Source: Hyaloscypha bicolor E
Taxonomy: Eukaryota > Ascomycota > Leotiomycetes > Helotiales > Hyaloscyphaceae
Reading direction: 5' to 3'
Assembly: GCF_002865645.1 (NCBI RefSeq)
Contig: NW_020194588.1
Coordinates: forward strand, 1,096,529 to 1,160,528
DNA: 64,000 nucleotides
Position 1 is the first letter of the stretch. Each line of letters begins with the position of its first letter. The position numbers and the translations under genes are program-made. Positions 41,001 through 50,340 of this stretch are shown piece by piece. A model generated the notes under the pieces. The model searched no databases. It saw only the letters and a list, made by a program, of their open reading frames with translations, and was not told the DNA's origin.

Positions 41001-41497
41001 GGCATATTCGGAATGAATTTGGAAACATTCGGTTCAACCTGGACTCTACGCAAAGAAATCACTTACATCAGTCTGTATTTTCCACTCCTTATTTTGAAGA
41101 GAAACTGAAGTGACTGCTAGCCTTCGTGTCGGCAATCGTAATTGCCACTTCAATTGTTCTCGCATTCAGCTCTTTCGTTCGATCACTCCTATCATTGGTG
41201 TTCGGCGTTGTATGGATGTGGTTTGTGACAACTACGCGCATCTACGACCTTTGGTACTCGTTCAGACAGGACAGTGGCTTTCTAGCCAGAAAACAATTGG
41301 ATATTACGAGAAAATGGAAAGAAGTGGCAAGGGAAAGGTATTTCCTGAGACAGGCACGAAAGCGGGAGAGACAGGAAGAAAAGCTAAAGAAACTCGAGGC
41401 GAAGCTATTGAAGAAGGAAAAGGAGTACCTGCAAGGAGGCCGCGGACGCCAAGCAGCCCAAGCACGTGACTCAACTTTAACAGTTCTGGCGGTATAA
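38065..41497 (+). CDS. CorA-like Mg2+ transporter family protein (fungal LWLWIL type), probable frame defect
   Basis: Predicted exons: 38,065-38,736; 38,786 to about 38,972 or 39,044; 39,113-39,742; 39,972 to 40,204 or 40,207; 40,263-40,745; 40,798-40,929; about 40,973-41,070; 41,121-41,497 (roughly 930 aa). The ATG is the first after an in-frame TGA. Family landmarks appear in order: YYAEERPYYD and WRGQQQGGRG, MPYLHWET, RTLDQSYYWTL, VDQLWLWILDGNTIITSFPK across an intron, DINPEG, membrane segment SIMLFTVITIIF, LPLTFGTGIFGMN (the CorA GMN filter motif), a second membrane segment AIVIATSIVLAF, and a Lys/Glu-rich coiled tail. CorA proteins form pentameric Mg2+ channels; in this fungal branch transport is unproven. 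The intron before the GMN exon (donor 40,930, only AG at 40,971-40,972) shifts the frame by one base, so this copy may be dead or mis-sequenced. Confidence 0.85.
40930..40979 (+). other. intron and exon start where the CorA-like frame is lost
   Basis: The donor GTAAGT at 40,930 follows a complete codon (phase 0). The only AG before the GMN exon is at 40,971-40,972. Splicing there reads PTASID... in the wrong frame and ends about 40 codons later. The frame encoding LPLTFGTGIFGMN, which also fits the next intron (41,071-41,120, phase 1), would need the exon to begin at 40,974, 40,977 or 40,980, none preceded by AG. Confidence 0.7.
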
Positions 41498-42565
41498 AGT
41501 GCCTTCCTCCACTGTAGCTAGGCAATCAATCTACGCATCTCGATCTCAACACGTACCGACAAGCAATTGTTCTTTTTCCTGCCTTGATTCCCTGGTTCTA
41601 CCCGAGGCGTTGCGTTCTTACTGAATATGCTTCTTGTCCGCCACCAAAGTTAGCATCATGGGAGGTGTTCTTATTGCAGGAAAATCAAGAAATATTCACT
41701 TGGTCCAAGTTGGAGTGTTAACTTCTCATGGTTCTGCTTATCGTGAAGGTAGAACATTTTCTTGATTTAATTTGACTTCACCTCACCCCCTGTACAGTGG
41801 TAATTCGAAACGAATCTTGAGTTATAGAGTCTTGAGTTTGTCTTTCGGCAACTGAGCAAATAAGTCAAATTTGGACGTTGGATAGTTTCATTAAGCCACT
41901 AGTTCAGCAATATGAGCATACCTACCTTACCTGATGTACCTACGCGATTAGGTTGCTATTGTAAGCGGTCCCTGAAACGGGATCCGAAAACGCCTGAGCT
42001 TCAACCCACGAATGATACCAAAACTATTCCTCTGCCATCACCGTTGAGATAATGCTCCTATGGCGTCGAGTAGTGTTGAGATAACAAGCGGCCTGTATTT
42101 TGTGAACCGCCAAAGCTGTCTCTTGCGATTCTCCCACTGCCTCTACGGTTCCAATCCCAGAGAGTACTGCATTTGCTCACGTGAGCGTGGCCGCACAGGG
42201 CAAGACCTTGCGTCCCGGGCGAGGGCTGCCTGTTTTTCGGTAAATAGAGGCCGCACACTGTGGCTTCCAAATAGCGTGACGCTGTTTGGACCCACATGCA
42301 TGCCCATCATTGTGGCTGCATTGCTCGACCGTCACTGGAGAGCGAAATGCACCCATGGGAGGCCGTCCATGAAATCCCTGAAGAGGCCGGCCATGAGAAT
42401 ACATAAGTACCTCTCTGGTAGAGCCTGATTCCATTTCTCTTTCCTCCCTTCCCATCGACATTTTCTGGCATAGCCAGTGTAAGTAGCCACCTCTCAACCA
42501 GATTCTGGGCCGAAACATGCTAACTTCCTCACAGCCTCGTCTTAGCATTCTTACCTGGCTCCTGA
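41498..42565. other. intergenic region between the CorA-like and C2H2 genes, with a probable 5' UTR intron
   Basis: No convincing gene: open frames on both strands here overlap each other and lack family features. At 42,479-42,534 there is a well-formed 56-bp intron (GTAAGT donor, GCTAAC branch site, CTCACAG acceptor), probably in the leader or first exon of the C2H2 gene. A stretch at about 41,965-42,030 resembles one at 47,035-47,105 upstream of another gene. Confidence 0.5.
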
Positions 42566-43493
42566 GCGGAGACCAACTCCGCTCGCAACCTCATTCAACG
42601 CGAATGTCATAGTGATCCAGTTCAGTCAAGTCCTCTCGAAGCGGCTCCATACTATGCTAGTCTCGACGATTTTCGTGGCCCGGGAGCGACGGAATGTCCT
42701 AGCTGGGATGGACAGTCTTTGGGATGGCCTGATAACTTCGACCACTGCGGGCTGGGCCAATGGGGCCCCGGTGCCGAGGAATTTGTGGAGAATGGAGGAT
42801 TTGAATACTTTGGGGTGGGTTTTGAGGCTCCGGGTATTGGGGAGAGAAAAGCAGATGGTGGAATATGGGATGGAAGCTTCCAAGGCATTAGCTTGCTGGT
42901 TGAACGCTTCGAAACTGATCCGGGAGGTCAAGATGAAGATGCCTTTCTTCATGCGTGGGAATGGGGCGGCGATCCAATGGAACTGGAAATATCGGAGGAA
43001 GGAGCTCAGGTGCCGATAGGAGCACCATCCACCTCCACGATACCATCGCCGAGTTCGACAAGCTATGATATGAATCCTTCAAAGAGTCATGACACAGAGA
43101 GCAGCCAAGAGCTAGCAAGTCCTGCTTTGAAAGCAACTCCCTCAGGCGACAAGTGGCTTTGCGAGTTTACCAACTGCGGTAAATGTTTCTCGCATCGTCA
43201 CAAACTCAAGTATGTTTCGTCCATTCTGCACACTCTATGCATCTTCTAGCTAACTATATGGACCAAGCCGCCATCGGAAGTATCACCTAAAGCCTTATCG
43301 CTGCCTTGATCCATCATGTTCCACTCGGGGCATAGCATTCTCACTGAACAAGGACCTTGCCCGCCATCACAGCCAGCATAGCGGGCAGCGTTTGTATTGC
43401 CCACATAGGGGCTGCAGTTATGCTTTCGGCGGCGGAGAGAACGGCTTCTCCAGGAAGGACAACCTGAAGAGGCATATCAAGACTCGGCATTGA
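42566..43493 (+). CDS. C2H2 zinc-finger protein, probable transcription factor (5' end unresolved)
   Basis: Two exons are clear: to 43,209, then 43,268-43,493, separated by a 58-bp intron with a GTATGT donor and AAG acceptor that restores KLNRHRKYH. The first ~200 codons are acidic and Ser/Pro-rich. Three C2H2 fingers close the protein: C-x4-C-x12-H-x3-H (CEFTNCGKC...RHRKYH), C-x4-C-x15-H-x4-H (CLDPSC...RHHSQH, a second His giving x3), and C-x4-C-x19-H-x4-H (CPHRGC...RHIKTRH). The long third-finger spacing is common in lineage-specific ascomycete factors. It likely binds DNA in the nucleus; targets are unknown. The frame is open from 42,566 but has no ATG before 43,069, so the true start must lie in an upstream exon that I could not fix. 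Confidence 0.75.
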
Positions 43494-44130
43494 TGAACCC
43501 GTCGCAGAAGACTGGTTATGAACAGGAGGAAGAGGAGGGTTGCTCTCAAGATCCTTTGACAGTGAATCAGCGATCCGGTGCCCTTCACACGTCACACTTG
43601 TTTTTATGTACAACATTTCACGCCATCCGGCGCTATGAGTCCAATCCAAGTCGAGGTTCCCTGGGACCCTTTGACTCAATACGTTACTCGCTTCGCACGA
43701 GATACCTGGCAACGACCCGGCGTTGTTAATAGCTTTTAGCTATACGTACCTTCTGACCTGAGACTGGTACACTCTATCCATCAACTTATGGAAGGATCAG
43801 ATGGGCCTTGACACAGGCTTGGTGTCGTCTTTAGGTGGATTTAGGTTTCTTTTCGGGGAGCATCTAAACTTCGGAAATTTCTTTACTCGAATGCCGCAAC
43901 GACTGGTCTCAATCGACAATTTCAATTGTTGTTCATGTTTTGTTCAAATCGTTTCTCATTCTCGAATGAATTCAGAGTACTGTTTAGGAGGCATTAGAAA
44001 TATGAATTGATCCAACTTGGTGTTCTACATTCTGATTATTTTCATTTTGCGAAAATAAACCATTTTCGCACCGCGCCATTTTTGAACGCGCCATTCCCTT
44101 TATATACGTGATATCTCTACTGGGTTTTGG
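43494..44130. other. downstream region of the C2H2 gene, no gene supported
   Basis: A plus-strand open frame of 69 codons (43,801-44,010) begins with ATG but lacks recognisable features and is probably 3' UTR. Near 44.04-44.11 kb there is an AT-rich stretch with TTTATATA, which could be a promoter for the small downstream frame. Confidence 0.4.
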
Positions 44131-44181
44131 CTAGGACGAGCAACATTCTAGGACGAGCAACATTCTAGGACGAGCAACATT
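44131..44181. repeat. 17-bp tandem repeat, three perfect copies
   Basis: The unit CTAGGACGAGCAACATT is repeated three times without mismatch, followed by a partial CTAGG. It lies directly upstream of the small putative gene at 44,216. Confidence 0.95.
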
Positions 44182-44215
44182 CTAGGCTGGGGTGATAAAA
44201 CACAGCTGGCTGAGT

Positions 44216-44526
44216 ATGCCTATAACCGCCACTGGGTTCAGTAATTGGCACTTCCTAGTTGGTGAGTCAGCTATCCAACCAGCTCGACTAAAGTTGCTGC
44301 CGAGAATATTGATGATCAAGTTACCCAAGGTCGATGTGCTCAATGTTTATTGGTGGGCAGAGGTGAGTGTATGGAACATCCTTTCCACCTCCCTCCATCA
44401 CATAAGCAGTGCGGTTTTGAAAACGATAAGATGACTTGGTCAAATTAATTTGTAACCATTCAGGCTTTTCAAGAATGTTTTCAAGAAGTTCTCTTGGCAT
44501 CAATCCCTAATATTCGCCTATTTTAG
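44216..44526 (+). CDS. possible small two-exon gene or gene fragment, function unknown
   Basis: The ATG at 44,216 opens a frame to a strong donor (GAG|GTGAGT at 44,363). A 101-bp intron with a CATTCAG acceptor (44,363-44,463) joins in phase to 20 further codons and a TAG at 44,526, giving about 69 aa. The middle, LLPRILMIKLPKVDVLNV, faintly resembles the first helices of an F-box ('LPxEILxxIxxxLPxxDLLxxxxV'), the adaptor motif of SCF ubiquitin ligases, but the residues after it do not continue the pattern. It may be a decayed end of a longer gene. Good splice signals are the main support. Confidence 0.25.
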
Positions 44527-45054
44527 CGAACCCCTTACTTGACATTATATGCAAGTTGAAGGTGGGCTGAATTGTGAAGATGTGTGGAAGGGTCACCCAA
44601 TTCTAACAAATCTTGGATAGTTTAAAGATTAATGTTCTATATCTCACAACTTAGGATCATCGAAAATACCAGATGAGAACGGTAGCGGTAGGATTGCGGG
44701 AAACTACGCGGGATTTCAAATTGGATGCGCTGAATTTTGCATTGAGGGAATGTAAATTACAAAACATAAGCCGAGACAGAAACAATGGTCATTAGAGGGA
44801 AAGAATCGGAAGTAGGGAAACTTGGTTTTCCAACATAAGTGACAGAATACTAAGGGCCGTACAAGCATCAGATACGAATTTCGTCGAGTGACCCATCACC
44901 AAATGCAACTGATTTGCATTCTGCACCGATCCTGGACATGTGGAATTTGTAAAAAAAAAAAATATTCAAAATTATGCCAAATAACACTGCATATGAGGTG
45001 AATGAAAGCCCTGCTGATAGTTCTCGTAAATTGTTAGAGGGGTTTATCGCTCGC
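44527..45054. other. intergenic region, 3' flank of the minus-strand gene
   Basis: This is normal-composition DNA without an open frame of coding character on either strand. It should include the 3' UTR of the gene ending at 45,055. An A12 run lies near 44.95 kb. Confidence 0.5.
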
Positions 45055-45776
45055 TTAGCAGGAGGATGTCTGGAGTCCCGTGAGTATCTTTGAAATTCAA
45101 TGATGGATCTAATACTCACACTGTGGTACTTGTTGTGCCCGCCATAATCCGATCTCCCCGAGCAATAAGAGGTGCAAAAAGTGGCGGTGGTGAGTATACC
45201 ATCGCCGCTAAAGGCCCACGAGGCTTCAATGGCATTATCATCCTCCGCTGCGTCAGAATCGTAGTCGAACGTGACATTACTTCGGCCATTCGTTATCTCC
45301 ATCTCCGGCTTATTGCCAAAACCGGGCTTGAGGGAGCGAATGCCAAGGACGCCTTGCAAGTCATGAGCTTTGAGTGCTTCGTTGAATTCGGCGAGGAATG
45401 GCTCTGGAACGACGGGCTCATGGAGCTCTTGAGTGGGAGGGACAAATTTGAACTCGTAGGGGTGGTAGGCTTCGCCTTCAAACGCCCACGACACTGGGAG
45501 AATGCGCGAATCCAGTGCCTCAGATCCTTCGTTGGACCAAGGTACAGATGCGCCACCAGCATCGACGAGACGTTCGTCGTTTTCGAGGCGGAAATGGCGG
45601 TGGAGGAGCTGAACGCCGAGGAATCCTTCGACTTTGTACTTAGTGAATATGCCGGCGAGGGCAGTTTTCATGATTGCGGCAGCATTGCGTTCTTTGAATT
45701 CGGCGTCGGCATCATGGAGGGAAGGGAGGGTGTTGAACACCAAGGACGAGTAGGGCTGAAGAGCTGGAGTAGCCAT
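45055..45776 (-). CDS. conserved-looking fungal protein of unknown function, 223 aa
   Basis: Exon 1 runs 45,776-45,120. A 50-bp phase-0 intron (45,119-45,070; GTGAGT donor, CTCCAG acceptor) leads to a last exon encoding only TSSC and a stop at 45,055. I chose the ATG at 45,776 (MATPALQ) because the longer open frame upstream has no ATG. The protein appears to carry two related halves: 'GFLGVQLLHRHFRLENDERLV..VPW' with 'LPVSWAFEGEAYHPYEFKFV', and 'GVLGIRSL' with 'IEASWAFSGDGILTTATFC'. The C-terminal CTSYCSG plus histidines might bind metal. No signal peptide or membrane segment is seen. I recall similar uncharacterised proteins in ascomycetes but know no function. A TATAAAATA box lies about 145 bp upstream. 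Confidence 0.75.
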
Positions 45777-45920
45777 TGGGTGTGCAGGTGCTATACTTTC
45801 AGAATTGAGTGATGGGGTATGAGAGGCGGGCGATGGTATTGACGATCGTTGTTTTGGAAAAGCTTCTCGGAGCAATAATAAATAAGTCTTGGCCTTTGAT
45901 GAATCCAGTTACGCGGCTCC

Positions 45921-45929
45921 TATTTTATA
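45921..45929 (-). promoter_or_regulatory. TATA box of the minus-strand gene
   Basis: TATAAAATA on the minus strand lies about 145-153 bp before the ATG at 45,776. This is a plausible distance for a fungal promoter with a leader of around 100 nt. Confidence 0.5.
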
Positions 45930-47453
45930 GGCATTTCTTGAGGCTCAATCTTGGAAGTGCCAAATATACCCCACACATCATGATAGGGATATCTGGAGTG
46001 AGGCTTAAAGGAGCGTTGCCCTCAACGAACGAAAGCAGGAAGATAAGAAATCCGGAACAGAGGCTGAAACTGGCTCCTCTTAATGGAGCCTACGTTGAAT
46101 GGTGGTATACTCGGGGATAGGTGGGGTGGGAGGCGGTGGAACTTCCCGAATACTCCCACATTCAAAGGTGTGGTGGGTGGAGCTGAAAATTGCCGATTAC
46201 TGGCAGATTGCACCATGTGGTTGACTGCGGTGGAAGTTACCGAGTGCTGGCACACCTCGAACGACGTGGGAAAGTCGAAACCTCAAACCAATAGTGAAGC
46301 CATGAGTGTGCGCGTGCCAAGAACAAATCTTCAGAGCCTCATGGCTAGTTGCTCAAACGTTACTCGGGCGAGCTGGCTTCATGGAGTACAGCCCGCGGCA
46401 CGGTTACACAAACGATAAGGAGATTTCTCCAATCTCTTCCTCCATGCGAAAGACTGCGAGATATCCAATGACTAATTATTACTCAATATTATTACTTGAT
46501 TTTAAGCTGAGAACATTTTCAGTGTGGTGTAAATGAAGTAGTGTAAGGCATTACTCACAGCGTGTGACTACTGCGTCCTTCAACCCGAGTCCGTTAGTAC
46601 TCTTAGAGTCGACACTTAACTCAAGAGAACGAGCTTACCAAGAGAGAATGAACACATCGAGAAGCTCAGCATCCTCTCAGAGCCACATATGGATAGATTT
46701 ATCTACCCGTCAACGATGGTAAGACGGCTGGTCACCATTTAACAGACGGCCTTGTTTTAGAACCTAAGAATAGGCAATTTAGACTGATTGCGCCGTTTTT
46801 TTGCTTCCCAATATTTCGCTGAATATCTCTGGAATTACAGTAAGGCACCCTGTGGGGGGTTGCTTTGTGGGACATCATCCGCGCCGATTGCCTTGGTCTA
46901 AAGCTTCCCACAGGTGCCTGGGAACTAAAACCTCTTACATTACATATAGATAAATGTTTGAACGTTAAATAGAAGATATCACGAAGATATTTCAGATGAT
47001 TAACAAGCATATTACTCTGTATCCTGAACCGCTAAGCGAGCCCCTGAGACGGGATCTGAGAACCCCTAAGCATCGACCCACCAATGACATCAACCCCACT
47101 TCTCTACTACTACCACCTATCAAGTGAACACCCTCGCCAATCGAAAATCTTACGTCCGCTGCAGAATCAGCCTTGCGATTCCGCCCCGAGTTCAACCAAT
47201 CAGAACCTCTGATTCGCTGCGGCCGAGAGAGTCGGGGTAATGCATCACTCCCAATTGCGCCTGATTGGTGCATGCTAGGCAGAACTCAGACTTGCGAATG
47301 CATCGCCCCTACTGACACGCGTCCGAAAGCTTGGTATGCGTGGATCAGCACTCGGGGGAATCGACATTGTGGGGTGAGGTGGGCTGTGCGGCCGTATGCA
47401 TGCTGTGACATGGCCCGCTTCATGTTGCGAACGAACTGCCGATTGAGGACAGA
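45930..47453. other. intergenic region between divergent genes, no gene supported
   Basis: Open frames at 46.0-46.4 and 47.0-47.5 kb overlap on both strands and look like chance frames in GC-rich DNA. Around 47,035-47,105 a stretch resembles 41,965-42,030 (shared pieces such as ACGGGATC and ACCCAC.AATGA). The two flanking genes are transcribed away from each other, so this 1.8-kb gap probably contains both promoters. Confidence 0.5.
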
Positions 47454-47461
47454 GATATAAG
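47454..47461 (+). promoter_or_regulatory. possible TATA element upstream of the 135-aa gene
   Basis: GATATAAG lies about 155 bp upstream of the ATG at 47,615. It is a weak match but well placed. Confidence 0.35.
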
Positions 47462-47614
47462 ATTCTTGCGATTCCCTTACCCAGAACGGTCATTCACATC
47501 AGCTGAAATCTTTACTTGGATTTTAACTACGCAACTCAACTCGTGAGCTTTCGAAAAATCACTCCGAGGCGTCCTCACTTCGTCATCCTATACAACACCT
47601 TGAAACGAATCAAC

Positions 47615-48022
47615 ATGTGCGGCTCCAGAAGAAGAGGTGGATTCGGTGGCTGCTCCCGCCGCGGACCGCCTAGGTATTCTCCTGTCGGCATGCTCATACG
47701 CCACATATCCGAGAAGCGCGATGCCAAGAACGGCTTTCAACAGCAGCCATATGGCTATGGATACGAACCCGAGAAGCAGTCATATGCATATGATGATATG
47801 AGGGCCAATCAACAATCGTTCGGAAATGAGAAGATGTATGGACAAGGCCAGAGAGGGGTGCCTATCCTGTGGGTCGATGAGAATCAGGGACAGAGGATGG
47901 CGAATACACAGTCGCTTGAAGAGAAGGAGGCAGCGGATTTAGCGGAGGCTATACGTCAAAGCTTGGGAGGAGGGTTAAGCACGGAACAACTGCCGAGTTA
48001 TGGACAGGTTATGAAGCAGTAG
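47615..48022 (+). CDS. small protein with a ubiquitin-interacting-like motif, 135 aa
   Basis: The single-exon frame begins MCGSRRRGGFGG at 47,615. The frame is open further upstream but has no earlier ATG. The N-terminus is Arg/Gly-rich, followed by a hydrophobic GMLIRHI stretch, a Gln/Tyr/Gly-rich middle (QQQPYGYGYEPEKQ) and a charged C-terminus. EKEAADLAEAIRQSL (about residues 105-119) fits the ubiquitin-interacting motif pattern: acidic cluster, hydrophobic residue, x-x-Ala-x-x-x-Ser. The end, LPSYGQVMKQ, contains an LPxY sequence like those bound by WW domains of Rsp5-type ubiquitin ligases. Small disordered proteins of this layout occur in ascomycetes. A role as ubiquitin-linked adaptor is inference; no enzyme domain is present. 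Confidence 0.7.
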   Translation: MCGSRRRGGFGGCSRRGPPRYSPVGMLIRHISEKRDAKNGFQQQPYGYGYEPEKQSYAYDDMRANQQSFGNEKMYGQGQRGVPILWVDENQGQRMANTQSLEEKEAADLAEAIRQSLGGGLSTEQLPSYGQVMKQ

Positions 48023-48202
48023 ATGGTACACCTAGCCTTGAGCGTTTGAGGCAGGCAATACTTTTCTTGTGGAAAGGGAAAGGTCGAACTTATTATTATT
48101 ATTGCTATTGGAATACCTGTCGTCGCTATTTGTTCTATATCATGTATACGTGGCATACTCCTAGTACTTCGGTAGTATACTTTAACCTAACATTATTCAG
48201 TG

Positions 48203-48223
48203 CTCCATTACATAGTAATGGAG
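48203..48223. repeat. short palindrome CTCCATTAC / GTAATGGAG
   Basis: Two 9-bp arms are separated by three bases. The same CTCCATTA...TAATGGAG pair brackets the larger inverted repeat 50 bp downstream, so the two structures may be related, for example as an excision trace and a full copy. Confidence 0.7.
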
Positions 48224-48270
48224 TTTTTTTGTATGGGCTGATATAAGCGAAGTGGTCTGTGCCACTGCTA

Positions 48271-48439
48271 TCTCCATTATATCCCTTCGTCCGGTGAGAC
48301 ATGTCCAGCGCTAACAAGGGGGGTGTGGCTGCACCTAAGCCTCACCTCGCTTTATTACGCTTTAAGAGGCTTGCGTGCAGCCACACCCCCCTTGTTAGCG
48401 CTGGACATGTCTCACCGGACGAAGGGATAGTAATGGAGA
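48271..48439. mobile_element. palindromic MITE-like element with 53-bp perfect arms
   Basis: The sequence 48,281-48,333 is the exact reverse complement of 48,376-48,428, with a 42-bp loop. CTCCATTA and TAATGGAG extend the pairing on the outside with one indel. The element keeps CpG, CpA and TpG and shows no mutation between arms, so it is young. There is no coding capacity and no unambiguous target duplication; TA-type insertion is possible. It sits about 260 bp past the stop of the 135-aa gene and marks the right edge of the gene island. Confidence 0.75.
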
Positions 48440-50340
48440 ACTTTTAAATTTTTGCAGGGGTTAAAAAGTACCTGATTTCGGTGCTATAAACATGTCAGAA
48501 TATAGCAAACCACTGCTACTGCTACTGCCACTAGTACGTATACTATATATTGCATTTAATATTATATTTAGTGGGTGCTATACTCTAGCTATAGGTGTAA
48601 TTATATAGTGCCAGCCGAGTCTGTATTAAGAGATATATACCTGAAATATAAGGGTAAAATTATGTAAGCATATAAATAATTAATATATAATAGTGCTACT
48701 GGCACTAATTCAATTACTGCCAGTGCTTGTTTATATTACTAGCAGTGGCAGAAGAAGTATAGAGAAGTCTTCAAATTTCATTTTTACTACTTCTAAAGCA
48801 AGGCTTGCCAGTGGCAATAACCAGGGTATCTCCTAATACTACTAACGCCTCCCAAAACCCGAAAACCCAACTCACAAGTGCTCTCTAAACTGCCCAAATT
48901 GCCCAAACCACTGCCCAAACCACTCCCCAGAAAATGCTAATCCGAAAAAAACCAAGCCTCTAAAGAAAACCCACTAATACCAGTACTAGTGCCACTCGCT
49001 TATGGGCGCTAATATATAGGCAAGCGCAAGTCCCGGTCGACTGCCAAGCGAAGTTATACTATATCTATATTCCGGTATAGGCTACGGAAATCGATATCTT
49101 AGAAGTTAGTGGCAGTGGCATTAGGTATAGTAATACTATTTCTAGCAAGGTTATGGTTAGTAATATAATAAAAGATATGGCCGCGGCAATCGAAACCGGT
49201 AGTAATAGTATTAGGAGAATTACTAGTAGTATTGTGCCATGTACTAATAATAATCCTGTTATTAGTAATAGGGTTAGGAATAGGTATATAGCATATTCTG
49301 CTACTATATTAAGTGCTACCACTACTACCGCAAGAACTACGAGAGCCACTGCCGCGAGTACTATAAGAGCCACTACTACCGCAAGTACTACGAGAGCTAC
49401 TAGACAAGGTACTACTATATAAATAAGGTTCTCGAGATAGTATTAGCAGTGGATTATTCTCCTCCTTATTATTATTATTGCCATAACTCTTGCTATTAGA
49501 GTTAAAACTTATGGGTTCGTTACTATTATTACTACTGGAATTAGAGCTTAATTCAATCGGTTCTTTATAAGTGCTACTGGCAGGGGAAAATCCAGATCCG
49601 GTAGTGGCAGAGGTAGTAGGATAACGGAGAGGGGGGCCGGAGGGACTAGCAGAATAGTTACCGTATTAGTAGTACTAGTAGCAGAAGGAATAAGGACTAC
49701 TAGTAGTAGGTTTGCTATTAGTAATACGGGATATAGAGCAAGTATAGTATCTGCAGCCGGCGGGGTGAGTAGTCTAGCCGGCAGAGGCAGAGGCAGGGCG
49801 AGAAGATCCAGTAGTGGCAGATAGGCCAGATCCAGCGGTGGCAGATAGGCCAGATCCGGGAGTAGCAGAGAGGCCAGATCCGGGAGTAGCAGAGGGAGTA
49901 GCAGGGGCTAGCTAGAAGACTCGCGGATTGCCAGGAGCATACTCCGGGAAGAAGATATTATAATATTAGTTTTGCCAAGTACAAGTAGTAGAGCAAATAT
50001 TAGTAATACTATTAAGGAGGTAATTATAAGCTATATTAACTTGACCTATACTGGGAAAGATAGTAGTAGTAGCAGGGAAGCAGATAAGTATAGCTTTATA
50101 TTAATACTTGGTAGTATACTTCTTTGCCTTTTTAATATTATTAGTAGTAATTATATTACTACTAGTAGGATTAAGGCCAAGGGTAGTAAGGTAGTTAAAA
50201 TCTGGTAGTAGTAGAACAGGCTCAGGAGCGAAATCTATTAGTATAGGTAGTTAAATAAAGCTACTGAGATTATTAGGATTCGATATAATAAAGGAGTAAT
50301 AGTAGCTACTTGATTTAATATACTAGTAAGTAGTAGTATT
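48440..50340 (-). pseudogene. short-repeat-rich region reading as a Ser/Thr/Gly-rich protein relic
   Basis: The stretch is full of CTACTG/CAGTAG-type triplets. On the minus strand one frame reads Ser/Thr/Gly-rich blocks: SATPGSGL repeats (49,899-49,804), then TTSATTGSGFSPASSTYKEP, a Ser/Asn-rich stretch and repeats like RSTCGSSGSYSTRGSGS (to about 49.3 kb). Such composition is typical of glycosylated fungal surface proteins. TAG and TGA stops and frame changes interrupt it. An overlapping minus-strand frame at 49,065-49,373 is strongly hydrophobic, a by-product of reading the same repeats in another register or possibly a membrane segment. Whether this was one gene is unclear. Confidence 0.35.
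49804..49899. repeat. 24-bp tandem repeat, four copies
   Basis: Units start AGATCC at 49,804, 49,828, 49,852 and 49,876. On the minus strand the unit encodes SATPGSGL. Confidence 0.9.

Noticed and set aside
42177..42548. 123-codon minus-strand open frame with ATG
   Set aside because: It overlaps a well-formed plus-strand intron and upstream region of the C2H2 gene and has no coding character.
42612..43019. 135-codon plus-strand frame overlapping the C2H2 gene
   Set aside because: It starts in the other register, ends before the fingers and does not continue across the intron. The overlapping acidic Ser/Pro-rich frame runs straight into the zinc fingers.
43801..44010. 69-codon ATG frame downstream of the C2H2 gene
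   Set aside because: It sits about 300 bp past the stop in the likely 3' UTR and has no recognisable feature.
45090..45812. 240-codon plus-strand frame opposite the 223-aa gene
   Set aside because: It is the antisense shadow of a gene with good intron, start and internal repeat structure; it has no family features.
46083..46418. 111-codon plus-strand frame between divergent genes
   Set aside because: Competing open frames on the other strand and no family features; GC-rich DNA gives such frames by chance.
49065..49373. Hydrophobic 102-codon minus-strand frame as a membrane protein
   Set aside because: It starts only with GTG, arises from the same degenerate triplet repeats as the Ser/Thr-rich frame, and lacks loops or family features.
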